From Thereva unica (taxonomy: Eukaryota > Arthropoda > Insecta > Diptera > Therevidae), in NCBI GenBank assembly GCA_949987705.1, contig OX465282.1, positions 3,460,501 through 3,524,500 of the forward strand: a stretch of DNA of 64,000 bases, given 5' to 3'. This document shows positions 37,430 to 49,160 of the stretch, one piece after another. The notes beneath the pieces are model-generated. The model searched no databases. It was not told the DNA's origin and was given only the letters and a program-made list of their open reading frames with translations. Made by a program: the position numbers and the translations under genes. Within the stretch, counting starts at the first letter, position 1, and every line of letters starts with the position of its first letter.

Positions 37430-39150
37430 TAACGAAGTCTAAGGATTACCAGTCAAGTCCTCTGTGATCTCGTGAAGGCGGCGTTACAAACCCTTTCAAG
37501 CTGAACTGCCACCCGCGGAGTCAGCGTTAACCCAGTAAAAACGGAGCTGGTCCTCTTTACAAGGAGTATAAAACCCCATCTTTAACACCACCCCCTCCGC
37601 CCCCCTGGCTTAACAATGTTAGGCTCAAAATTGGCAACAGCGCCAAATACCTGGGAGTAACTCTGGACAAGAAACTCCTCTGGAATGAAAATACAGAAGA
37701 CCGCATTATGAAAGCGAACATAGCGCTTGTTGCCTGCAAAAAATCCATTGGCAAGAAATGGGGCTTCTCCCCTAACATAGTACGATGGATCTACACAGTG
37801 ATTGTCCGCCCAATTCTCCTTTACGGGGTCTTAGTATGGTGGCCAGCCCTAAGTAAATCAACCGTGCTAAACAAAATGCAGAAAGTACAAAGATGTGCGG
37901 AGTTATGCATAACAGGAGCACTTCGCTCCACTCCTACAGATGCCTTCAATGTTATGTTATTCCTACCGCCTTTGAATCTTGTGGCTAGGGAAAGCGCTAC
38001 CATCGCAGCCCTTAGAATAAAAGAATCTGGTTTTTGGACCGGAATCAGGGGAGAACACACCAAGGTCCTGAACTCGGCTACCATCCCCGCCAAAACGGAC
38101 TTCTGCATACCCGAGATTAACTTCACGAGAAAATACGGAGTGCACATCCCTTCACGTTGTGAATGGAGAAACAGATCATACAGTTTTCAGGGTGCCACAA
38201 ACTTCTTTACTTATGGCTCTAAACTCGAAGGTCGAGTAGGAGAAGGAGTCTTTTCCCCAGAGCTTGGGATTGAAGTCTCTTTCCGACTACCCGATCACTG
38301 TAGTGTATACCAAGCGGAGGTTCTAGCTATTCATGAAGCTGTTTTACTAATCAACCGGCAAGGCGACAGAAACCGGACTGTCTACATGTTCTCAGATAGT
38401 CAAGCAGCTCTGAAGCCCCTGCGCTCTTGCACAAACAGCTCTAGAACTACCTCTGAATGTCGCAGATCTCTTAACGAGATGGCTCAACAGTTCAGGACCC
38501 TCCTCGTATGGGCACCGAAATATAGAGGGAAATTGTAAAGCTGACGAACTGGCTAGGAAAAGGACGACCGCTACTCTCCTTCCAGGAAAGGAAAGAGTTG
38601 GTATACCTTGGGCCACTTTTAAACTCCAATGTAAACAGCACACAATGCAACAAGCAGAAAAGCATTGGAGAGATCTTAATAAATGCGCCGTGGCCAAATT
38701 AACCTGGTCCTCTTATGATCTCATGCGGACCACCTCGCTGCTGAGCCTCGGTAGACAAGACCTCTCAGCTATAGTGGGAGTGTTGACCGGACACTGTCTG
38801 ATAGGGACGCATGCGACCCGCGTAGGCCTTGAGACCTACGATTTTTGCAGAAGTTGTACGAAACCGGACGAGGAGGAAAGTGTACTTCATCTCTTTTGTC
38901 ACTGCCCAGCCCTAAGCAGAAGGAGACTAACCTTATTTGGTGAGCCCTTTGTTAGCACGCTTGCAGAGATCGGGAAGATTGGGATCTCTCAGCTTAGAAG
39001 ATTTAGTACCATCTCGAGGAAGTTTTAGCGAAGAAACGACACTTGAACATCAGGTTTAAAGTGGGATCACTATAGCATCACAATAGGCCTACCCTTTGTC
39101 CTAAGTGTATGAGCTCAAACCAACAGCTCAGCCATATCTAACCTAACCTA
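37430..39150 (+). mobile_element. LOA-like LINE, 5'-truncated (RT end, RNase H, zinc knuckle)
   Basis: A 276-codon frame (AKYLGVTLDKKLLWNENTED just before it, KSIGKKWGFSPNIVRWIYTV, IVRPILLYGVLVWWPAL) continues into RNase H (TYGSKLEGRVGEGV, VYQAEVLAIHEAV, MFSDSQAALKPL). A frameshift near 38520 follows VWAPKYRGKL. A second frame then has CRSCTKPDEEESVLHLFCHC (zinc knuckle). The 3' end is CTAACCTAACCTAA. The RNase H DGS has become YGS, so the copy is inactive. Confidence 0.85.
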
Positions 39151-39783
39151 AAGTACGGATTACCAGGGGGTGGCAAATCGTACCGTCGACTCCACGCTGG
39201 TGCCCTCTGGATAACCAATCGACGACGGATTATACCCAGTGCTCGGGGGTATAGCAGAACCACCCTATCCTATGGCATATAATTCACGGATCCGGTCCTC
39301 CTGGCAGTAGAGTTGGGCGTTGGGCTAACTACCGGATTCTGTAAAAACACATCAGTTAAGAAACCTGAAGCAAAGCCCCGGAACGGACTGGAAAAACTGC
39401 AACGACTACAGCAACAGCACCTGGAAGTGATTTTCGGAACATAGAACACGCGAAGTATGTACAGAACTGCAGCAGTTAAGTCACTATTAGACGAGGTGAG
39501 CAGATATAAAATTTCTAGAGCAGCCCTTTTTTGAATAGGAAACGGAGTCAGTGTACAGAGCTATGACATAGGTCTTGAAATTATTCCTTTCCCCTCCGGT
39601 AGAAACCTCATCAAAATTATTTAGTTAGATGGCCCTGCTACCATTCTAATTGGTAGTTACCGCAACGGTTTATTGCTTCTCGTAACCTTATGGTCGTGCA
39701 GGCATTCTCATATCACCACCACTGGGTTCCACAGGACCAAAGACTTAAATTCTGTTGATGCTAAAGTAGCTTTCAACACAAAT
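39151..39783. other. Intergenic, no recognised feature
   Basis: Mixed composition, with weak resemblance to retroelement debris but nothing I can assign. Confidence 0.35.
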
Positions 39784-40710
39784 TGAGAGAATAAGCAATA
39801 AATTCACAAAGAACAAAGTCTAAATTAGTTTGCTTCTGCCAAGACACACCTTTGAAGCTCCTCTTGAGCATTCTATCCGTCTTCTTTCTCTCCAGTTCAT
39901 TTTTCTACCAAACATTGCACCACAGTACAAAATGCAATTTTCTCACAAAAAATGTATAATTATATATGTATAAATGTAAAAAATGTAATTAATTTTCACA
40001 TAAACAAAATAATTTATGAAATGTAAAATTTTATTTTTCAAAATAAACACAAAAAATTTTTCCATAAAAATGCATTTTTCTTACAAACAAAACTTTTGAA
40101 TCTACTTCTCATTGTAATCGCTGACATATCATACAGGATCCCTGTGTTTTTCATAAAGGCACGTTTTCGGTAGCATTTCCCCTGGAAGTATGCAATTTTT
40201 GGGATATCCGATTCCGAATCGGAACCAAAACTCAAAAAATTGCATACTTCCAGGGGAAATGCTACCGAAAACGTGCTTTTATGAAAATCACAGGGATCCT
40301 GTATGATATGTCAGCGATTACAATGAGAAGTAGATTCAAAAGTTTTGTTTGTAAGAAAAATGCATTTTTATGGAAACATTTTTTGTGTTTATTTTGAGAA
40401 ATGAAATTTTACATTTTATAAAATATTTTTTTTTTATTTTTTATGTGAAAATTAATGTCAGAAATTACATTTTGTATATTTACACATAAATTGTTTTTTT
40501 TTTATGTGAAAATTAAAAATCAGAAATTTCATTTTGCGACATACTGTCGTTGTTGTTTTTTATTCACGCCATGGTGTAATATTGGGTACCAAAATGAGCT
40601 GGAGAGAAAGAAGGCGGATAAAATGCTTCAGAAGAGCTTCAAATCTGTGTCTTGGCAGCCGCAAATTAATTTAGACTTATTTCTTTGTAGATTTATTGCT
40701 CTAATTTCTC
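39784..40710. repeat. Long near-perfect palindrome (foldback/hairpin)
   Basis: Two arms of about 430 and 495 bp meet at 40215 (CCGATTC|C|GAATCGG) with essentially no spacer. The inner ~190 bp are near identical by eye (four or five differences). The outer arms (GGAGAGAAAGAAG, GTGTCTTGGCAG, TTTAGACTT) are more diverged and differ by AT-rich indels. Confidence 0.9.
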
Positions 40711-41220
40711 CTGGGCTGTCCAAATATATAAAACTTTGCTTCTTAAAGTAGTCATTTGTTAAGATCTCGAAGATACAAGTCAGTATAGACGCTCGATTAA
40801 ACCATGCATCTCGGCACCTACACTTACCGATGTCTTAATTTGATAGAAAGTTACCCCTAGTGAGATGCCACCACCCTAAGGTCCCATAATCACATATTAT
40901 ATAGCCTTGTGCCATATGGTGGTGGGAAATATACAAACGTGGTTGCCATATGTAGACCCGGTGATGATCGCCGATCTCTGCGGAGGTCCTGCTCATCAAT
41001 TTATCTATGCGCTGGTTTTAATAGAGCTTGTCCTGGATGTTCCTGTGATCCTACCTATAGATATTGAATGGTTACCACTGTAACTCCTAGCCAAGGAGAG
41101 CCTTTGGCAGATATCGAACAACTTCGATGCTATCTGTACTTACCTTAGTGCCTTGAGAACTGCTTGGATATTCAATAACCGTATTATCCTAGCGTTGTTA
41201 TTACTAGAATAGAGGATAGA
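40711..41220. other. Intergenic, no recognised feature
   Basis: No frame or repeat match identified. Confidence 0.35.
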
Positions 41221-41251
41221 GGAAAATTGTTAGGGACCTCCCAGGGAGTCT
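41221..41251. repeat. Isolated 31-bp piece of the 310-bp satellite
   Basis: GAAAATTGTTAGGGACCTCC and CAGGGAGTCT match satellite units exactly (e.g. 43795-43825). It abuts the 3' end of the LINE at 41251. Confidence 0.8.
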
Positions 41252-42704
41252 TTCTTTTTTGTGGTAAAATGAAGCTTAGGAGTCACTCTTTGTACTACTA
41301 GTCCATAATGTCGTACAAGTCATGGTGCAATATATAGTAGTAAGCTTGATCTGAAGGATAGATGGGGTAGGACAAGTTGGGAGTCTGGAGGGTGCACGAG
41401 TAGATGCCGATGAACCTTGCGTTTGAACTCTGAGATGTTATAAGAGCTCGGAAACACCGACTGCGGAAGAGAGTTCCACAATCGAGTTGTTCTTTTATAA
41501 ACGAACTGCTAAACCGTAATGTGCGTGAAGGGGAGGGCTGCAGGGTGAAAGCGTGAGCCGATTTGGCTAGACTTGTGTTGCGGTAAAAAATTACCGTGAG
41601 GGCAGGTTTTTAATTTGAGTGTAGCAGTCGCTATGATAATAGCGGTAAAACTTGGTAAGCGCTGCTACATTGGTGGATTAAAGGATCGATGGAGGAGCAA
41701 AGGGTGCTATCGACAATGAGTTTTATGGCGCGGTTTTGCAACTTGTCTAGCCCAGCCAAGGTGATTTTAGGGGCGCCCGCCCAGATATACGAGTTGTATT
41801 CAAGGTGGGGAAGAATGTAGGACTTGTAGATTGTAGCCAAAGCAACCGGATGAAGGAGAAACTTACATATCTTAAGGAAGCCGAGGCATTGATACCTTGT
41901 TTGGTGACTTGGACTATGTGATTATTCCATCGCAGATCGTTCGGTAAAGTCACGCCGAGGATGTTAAGACATGGATCAGCTGTTATATTATCCTTGCCAA
42001 CTGAAATGGAGGAAGGTTGGTGCAGCTTTAAGTGGAGAATAAGCAGTACTTGGTTTTGGTTTCGTTGAACTCAACACGGTTCTTGCGGCCCCAATCAAGA
42101 ATGAGTTTAATGTCCGCGTTAAGAAAGTTGGACATAAGTTCACTTTCTAAGAGACAAGGCCTGGCACATCCTTGTCCCATGTTTGCGGAGGGGTATGAGT
42201 AACGCAGACTCCCGTCATCGACAAAACTATGAAGTGGATTGGATGGGATTGAGAGCAGATCATTAATTAATATAAGAAAGAGAGTAGGTGAGAGAATCGC
42301 CACTTGGGAACTCCTTCCGAAATGGAGTGAGGGTTGGACTCAACGCCATCCAATACTACCTTGATTGAACGGCCAGAAAGAAAGCTCTCAATCCAGTTCC
42401 TCCGAACTGAGTCAATACCAATAGTTTGTAGTTTAGACAGCAGAGCGGGAGGCCATACTCTGTCGAAGGCCTTGGAGATATCCAGAGCAACCAGACAGGA
42501 CTCACCGAAGCCATGGATTTGCTTTCTGTTATCACCTCCTTTCCATTAATGAATGGAGGGGTTGAGGAAGAGGCAAAATTCTTCTTAATAGAAGTTACCA
42601 AGGACCAGAAATTTGTCGCTAAATGATGCTTTGACCTTCCAGATGATGGAATTACAGGAGTTTCTCGACTTGATATACTCACGCTGAAGTGACTCGTCTT
42701 CGTT
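41251..42704 (-). mobile_element. CR1/jockey-like LINE at the satellite edge
   Basis: On the - strand: CLVALDISKAFDRVWPPALL (RT motif), NPHSISE..., VLSPTLFLILINDLL, HSFVDDGSL (FADD changed to FVDD), ETKTKYCLFS, then LPNDLRWNNHI, YKSYILPHLEYNSYIWAGAP, and the tail block GTACAAAGAGTGACTCCTAA. Multiple frameshifts. Both ends touch satellite sequence. Confidence 0.85.
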
Positions 42705-45700
42705 TTTTAGTGCGTTGAATTCGGGGGAGCGAACCCTTTCCAACGATACCTCATTCATTAAGATCCCAGCACTTTCGTGAAATCGACCAAAAATATCCCA
42801 AGGGGTACCCCTTTGCATAATTTCCGGTTTTGGGAAAATTCTGAAGCGGCTCTTTTTTGAATGGGAAATTGTTAGGGACCTCCCAGGGAGTCTGTGATTT
42901 CAATCCCACCCCGGGCTGACCAGTATTTCCCGAGAGAAGGGGCATTTCGCAACCCTCATTTGGCCATTCACAAAAGAGGCCATAACTCCCGAACCCCTTG
43001 GAATTTTTGGACCAAATATAGTGCGTTGAACTCGGGGGAGCGAGCCCTTTCCAACGATGCCCCATTCATTAAGATCCCAGCACTTTCGTGAAATCGACCA
43101 AAAATATCCCAAGGGCTACCCCTTTGAAAATTTCCGGTTTTGGGAATTTTTCGGAGCGGCCCTTTTTTGAATGGGAAATTGTTAAGGACCTCCCCGGGAG
43201 TCTGTGAATTCAATCGCACACCGGTCTGACCAGTATTTCCCGAGATAATGGGCATTTCGCCACCCTCATTTGGCCATTCACAAAACCGGCCATAACTCCC
43301 GAACCCCTTGGAATTTTTGGACCAAATTTTGTGCGTTGAACTCGGGGGAGCGAGCCCTTTCCAACGATGCCCCATTCATTAAGATCCCAGCACTTTCGTG
43401 AAATCGACCAAAAATATCCCAAGGGGTACCCCTTTGAAAATTTCCGGTTTTGGGAAATTTTCGGAGCAGCCCTTTTTTGAATGGGAAATTGTTAAGGACC
43501 TCCCAGGGAGTCTGTGAATTCAATCGCACACCGGTCTGACCAGTATTTCCCGAGATAATGGGCATTTCGCCACCCTCATTTGGCCATTCACAAAACCGGC
43601 CATAACTCCCGAACCCCTTGGAATTTTTGGACCAAATTAAGTGCGTTGAACTCGGGGGAGCGAGCCCTTTCCAACGATGCCCCATTCATTAAGATCCCAG
43701 CACTTTCGTGAAATCGACCAAAAATATCCCAAGGGGTACCCCTTTGAAAATTTCCGGTTTTGGAAAATTTTCGGAGCGGCCCATTTTTGAATGGAAAATT
43801 GTTAGGGACCTCCCAGGGAGTCTGTGAATTCAATCGCACACCGGTCTGACCAGTATTTCCCGAGATAATGGGCATTTCGCCACCCTCATTTGGCCATTCA
43901 CAAAACCGGCCATAACTCCCGAACCCCTTGGAATTTTTGGACCAAATTTTGTGCGTTGAACTCGGGGGAGCGAGCCCTTTCCAACGATGCCCCATTCATT
44001 AAGATCCCAGCACTTTCGTGAAATCGACCAAAAATATCCCAAGGGATACCCCTTTGAAAATTTCCGGTTTTGGGAAATTTTCGGAGCAGCCCTTTTTTGA
44101 ATGGGAAATTGTTAAGGACCTCCCAGGGAGTCTGTGAATTCAATCGCACACCGGTCTGACCAGTATTTCCCGAGATAATGGGCATTTCGCCACCCTCATT
44201 TGGCCATTCACAAAACCGGCCATAACTCCCGAACCCCTTGGAATTTTTGGATCAAATTTTGTGCGTTGAACTCGGGAGAGCGAGCCCTTTCCAACGATGC
44301 CCCATTCATTAAGATCCCAGCACTTTCGTGAAATCGACCAAAAATATCCCAAGGGGTACCCCTTTGAAAATTTCCGGTTTTGGGAATTTTTCGGAGCGGC
44401 CCTTTTTTGAATGGGAAATTGTTAAGGACCTCCCAGGGAGTCTGTGAATTCAATCGCACACCGGTCTGACCAGTATTTCCCGAGATAATGGGCATTTCGC
44501 CACCCTCATTTGGCCATTCACAAAACCGGCCATAACTCCCGAACCCCTTGGAATTTTTGGATCAAATTAAGTGCGTTGAACTCGGGGGAGCGAGCCCTTT
44601 CCAACGATGCCCCATTCATTAAGATCCCAGCACTTTCGTGAAATCGACCAAAAATATCCCAAGGGGTACCCCTTTGCAAAATTTCCGGTTTTGGGAAATT
44701 TTCGGAGCAGCCCTTTTTTGAATGGGAAATTGTTAAGGACCTCCCAGGGAGTCTGTGAATTCAATCGCACACCGGTCTGACCAGTATTTCCCGAGATAAT
44801 GGGCATTTCGCCACCCTCATTTGGCCATTCACAAAACCGGCCATAACTCCCGAACCCCTTGGAATTTTTGGACCAAATTAAGTGCGTTGAACTCGGGGGA
44901 GCGAGCCCTTTCCAACGATGCCCCATTCATTAAGATCCCAGCACTTTCGCGAAATCGACCAAAAATATCCCAAGGGTTTTGGTAAATTTTCGGAGCGGCC
45001 CTTTTTTGAATGGGAAATTGTTAAGGGCCTCCCAGGGAGTCTGTGAATTCAATCGCACACCGGTCTGACCAGTATTTCCCGAGATAATGGGCATTTCGCC
45101 ACCCTCATTTGGCCATTCACAAAACCGGCCATAACTCCCGAACCCCTTGGATTTTTTGGACCAAATTTTGTGCGTTGAACTCGGGGGAGCGAGCCCTTTC
45201 CAACGATGCCCCATTCATTAAGATCCCAGCACTTTCGCGAAATCGACCAAAAATATCCCAAGGGTTTTGGTAAATTTTCGGAGCGGCCCTTTTTTGAATG
45301 GGAAATTGTTAAGGGCCTCCCAGGGAGTCTGTGAATTCAATCGCACACCGGTCTGACCAGTATTTCCCGAGATAATGGGCATTTCGCCACCCTCATTTGG
45401 CCATTCACAAAACCGGCCATAACTCCCGAACCCCTTGGATTTTTTGGACCAAATTTTGTGCGTTGAACTCGGGGGAGCGAGCCCTTTCCAACGATGCCCC
45501 ATTCATTAAGATCCCAGCACTTTCGCGAAATCGACCAAAAATATCCCAAGGGGTACCCCTTTGCAAAATTTCCGGTTTTGGGAAATTTCTGGAGCGGCCC
45601 TTTTTTGAATGGGAAATTGTTAAGGGCCTCCCAGGGAGTCTGTGAATTCAATCGCACACCGGTCTGACCAGTATTTCCCGAGATAATGGGCATTTCGCCA

Positions 45701-48700
45701 CCCTCATTTGGCCATTCACAAAACCGGCCATAACTCCCGAACCCCTTGGATTTTTTGGACCAAATTTTGTGCGTTGAACTCGGGGGAGCGAGCCCTTTCC
45801 AACGATGCCCCATTCATTAAGATCCCAGCACTTTCGCGAAATCGACCAAAAATATCCCAAGGGGTACCCCTTTGCAAAATTTCCGGTTTTGGGAAATTTC
45901 TGGAGCGGCCCTTTTTTGAATGGGAAATTGTTAAGGGCCTCCCAGGGAGTCTGTGAATTCAATCGCACACCGGTCTGACCAGTATTTCCCGAGATAATGG
46001 GCATTTCGCCACCCTCATTTGGCCATTCACAAAACCGGCCATAACTCCCGAACCCCTTGGATTTTTTGGACCAAATTTTGTGCGTTGAACTCGGGGGAGC
46101 GAGCCCTTTCCAACGATGCCCCATTCATTAAGATCCCAGCACTTTCGCGAAATCGACCAAAAATATCCCAAGGGGTACCCCTTTGCAAAATTTCCGGTTT
46201 TGGTAAATTTTCGGAGCGGCCCTTTTTTGAATGGGAAATTGTTAAGGGCCTCCCAGGGAGTCTGTGAATTCAATCGCACACCGGTCTGACCAGTATTTCC
46301 CGAGATAATGGGCATTTCGCCACCCTCATTTGGCCATTCACAAAACCGGCCATAACTCCCGAACCCCTTGGATTTTTTGGACCAAATTTTGTGCGTTGAA
46401 CTCGGGGGAGCGAGCCCTTTCCAACGATGCCCCATTCATTAAGATCCCAGCACTTTCGCGAAATCGACCAAAAATATCCCAAGGGGTACCCCTTTGCAAA
46501 ATTTCCGGTTTTGGTAAATTTTCGGAGCGGCCCTTTTTTGAATGGGAAATTGTTAAGGGCCTCCCAGGGAGTCTGTGAATTCAATCGCACACCGGTCTGA
46601 CCAGTATTTCCCGAGATAATGGGCATTTCGCCACCCTCATTTGGCCATTCACAAAACCGGCCATAACTCCCGAACCCCTTGGATTTTTTGGACCAAATTT
46701 TGTGCGTTGAACTCGGGGGAGCGAGCCCTTTCCAACGATGCCCCATTCATTAAGATCCCAGCACTTTCGCGAAATCGACCAAAAATATCCCAAGGGGTAC
46801 CCCTTTGCATAATTTCCGGTTTTGGTAAATTTCTGGAGCGGCCCTTTTTTGAATGGGAAATTGTTAAGGGCCTCCCAGGGAGTCTGTGAATTCAATCGCA
46901 CACCGGTCTGACCAGTATTTCCCGAGATAATGGGCATTTCGCCACCCTCATTTGGCCATTCACAAAACCGGCCATAACTCCCGAACCCCTTGGATTTTTT
47001 GGACCAAATTTTGTGCGTTGAACTCGGGGGAGCGAGCCCTTTCCAACGATGCCCCATTCATTAAGATCCCAGCACTTTCGCGAAATCGACCAAAAAATCC
47101 CAAGGGGTACCCCTTTGCATAATTTCCGGTTTTGGGAAATTTCTGGAGCGGCCCTTTTTTGAATGGGAAATTGTTAAGGGCCTCCCAGGGAGTCTGTGAA
47201 TTCAATCGCACACCGGTCTGACCAGTATTTCCCGAGATAATGGGCATTTCACCACCCTCATTTGGCCATTCACAAAACTGGCCATAACTCCCGAACCCCT
47301 TGGATTTTTTGGACCAAATTTTGTGCGTTGAACTCGGGGGAGCGAGCCCTTTCCAACGATGCCCCATTCATTAAGATCCCAGCACTTTCGCGAAATCGAC
47401 CAAAAATATCCCTTTGCAAAATTTCCGGTTTTGGTAAATTTTCGGAGCGGCCCTTTTTTGAATGGGAAATTGTTAAGGACCTCCCAGGGAGTCTGTGAAT
47501 TCAATCGCACACCGGTCTGACCAGTATTTCCCCAGATAATGGGCATTTCGCCACCCTCATTTGGCCTTTCACAAAACCGGCCATAACTCCCGAACCCCTT
47601 GGATTTTTTGGACCAAATTTTGTGCGTTGAACTCGGGGGAGCGAGCCCTTTCCAACGATGCCCCATTCATTAAGATCCCAGCACTTTCGCGAAATCGACC
47701 AAAAATATCCCAAGGGGTACCCTTTGCATAATTTCCGGTTTTGGTAAATTTCTGGAGCGGCCCTTTTTTGAATGGGAAATTGTTAAGGGCCTCCCAGGGA
47801 GTCTGTGAATTCAATCGCACACCGGTCTGACCAGTATTTCCCGAGATAATGGGCATTTCGCCACCCTCATTTGGCCATTCACAAAACCGGCCATAACTCC
47901 CGAACCCCTTGGATTTTTTGGACCAAATTTTGTGCGTTGAACTCGGGGGAGCGAGCCCTTTCCAACGATGCCCCATTCATTAAGATCCCAGCACTTTCGC
48001 GAAATCGACCAAAAATATCCCAAGGGGTACCCCTTTGCATAATTTCCGGTTTTGGGAAATTTCTGGAGCGGCCCTTTTTTGAATGGGAAATTGTTAAGGG
48101 CCTCCCAGGGAGTCTGTGAATTCAATCGCACACCGGTCTGACCAGTATTTCCCGAGATAATGGGCATTTCGCCACCCTCATTTGGCCATTCACAAAACCG
48201 GCCATAACTCCCGAACCCCTTGGATTTTTTGGACCAAATTTTGTGCGTTGAACTCGGGGGAGCGAGCCCTTTCCAACGATGCCCCATTCATTAAGATCCC
48301 AGCACTTTCGCGAAATCGACCAAAAATATCCCAAGGGGTACCCCTTTGCATAATTTCCGGTTTTGGGAAATTTCTGGAGCGGCCCTTTTTTGAATGGGAA
48401 ATTGTTAAGGGCCTCCCAGGGAGTCTGTGAATTCAATCGCACACCGGTCTGACCAGTATTTCCCGAGATAATGGGCATTTCACCACCCTCATTTGGCCAT
48501 TCACAAAACTGGCCATAACTCCCGAACCCCTTGGATTTTTTGGACCAAATTTTGTGCGTTGAACTCGGGGGAGCGAGCCCTTTCCAACGATGCCCCATTC
48601 ATTAAGATCCCAGCACTTTCGCGAAATCGACCAAAAATATCCCAAGGGGTACCCCTTTGCAAAATTTCCGGTTTTGGTAAATTTTCGGAGCGGCCCTTTT

Positions 48701-49110
48701 TTGAATGGGAAATTGTTAAGGACCTCCCAGGGAGTCTGTGAATTCAATCGCACACCGGTCTGACCAGTATTTCCCGAGATAATGGGCATTTCGCCACCCT
48801 CATTTGGCCATTCACAAAACCGGCCATAACTCCCGAACCCCTTGGATTTTTTGGACCAAATTTTGTGCGTTGAACTCGGGGGAGCGAGCCCTTTCCAACG
48901 ATGCCCCATTCATTAAGATCCCAGCACTTTCGCGAAATCGACCAAAAATATCCCAAGGGGTACCCCTTTGCATAATTTCCGGTTTTGGGAAATTTCTGGA
49001 GCGGCCCTTTTTTGAATAGGAAATTGTTAGGGACCTCCCAGGGAGTCTGTGAATTCAATCCCACCCCGGGCTGGCCAGTATTTCCCGAGATAATGGACAT
49101 TTCGCAGCCC
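42705..49110. repeat. Satellite array, ~20-21 units of 310/311 bp
   Basis: The unit contains GTGCGTTGAACTCGGGGGAG, CCCCATTCATTAAGATCCC, GAAATCGACCAAAAATATCC, GGACCTCCCAGGGAGTCTGT and GGCCATTCACAAAACCGGCC. Spacing is 310 in the left third and mostly 311 in the rest. Two adjacent 288-bp units share one 23-bp deletion and one 299-bp unit lacks 12 bp. Overlapping frames appear on both strands but the unit length is not a multiple of three, so they are not a coding repeat. Confidence 0.95.
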
Positions 49111-49160
49111 TCCTTTGTATTGTCAATACCAATATGGTTATATTAAGCGTTGCTGGATTA

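Noticed and set aside
40038..40235. A 65-codon - strand frame across the palindrome centre
   Set aside because: No recognised domain, and it is confined to one palindrome arm plus the centre. Most likely incidental, though a transposon-derived origin cannot be excluded.
42750..49100. Dozens of overlapping 70-158-codon open frames on both strands, which could look like a tandem gene family
   Set aside because: They recur with the satellite period, occur on both strands, and the 310/311-bp unit is not a multiple of three. They are by-products of a stop-poor repeat, not genes.
42705..49110. A CRISPR-like array (regular repeats)
   Set aside because: Whole units repeat head to tail without variable spacers, in a eukaryotic genome. 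This is satellite DNA.
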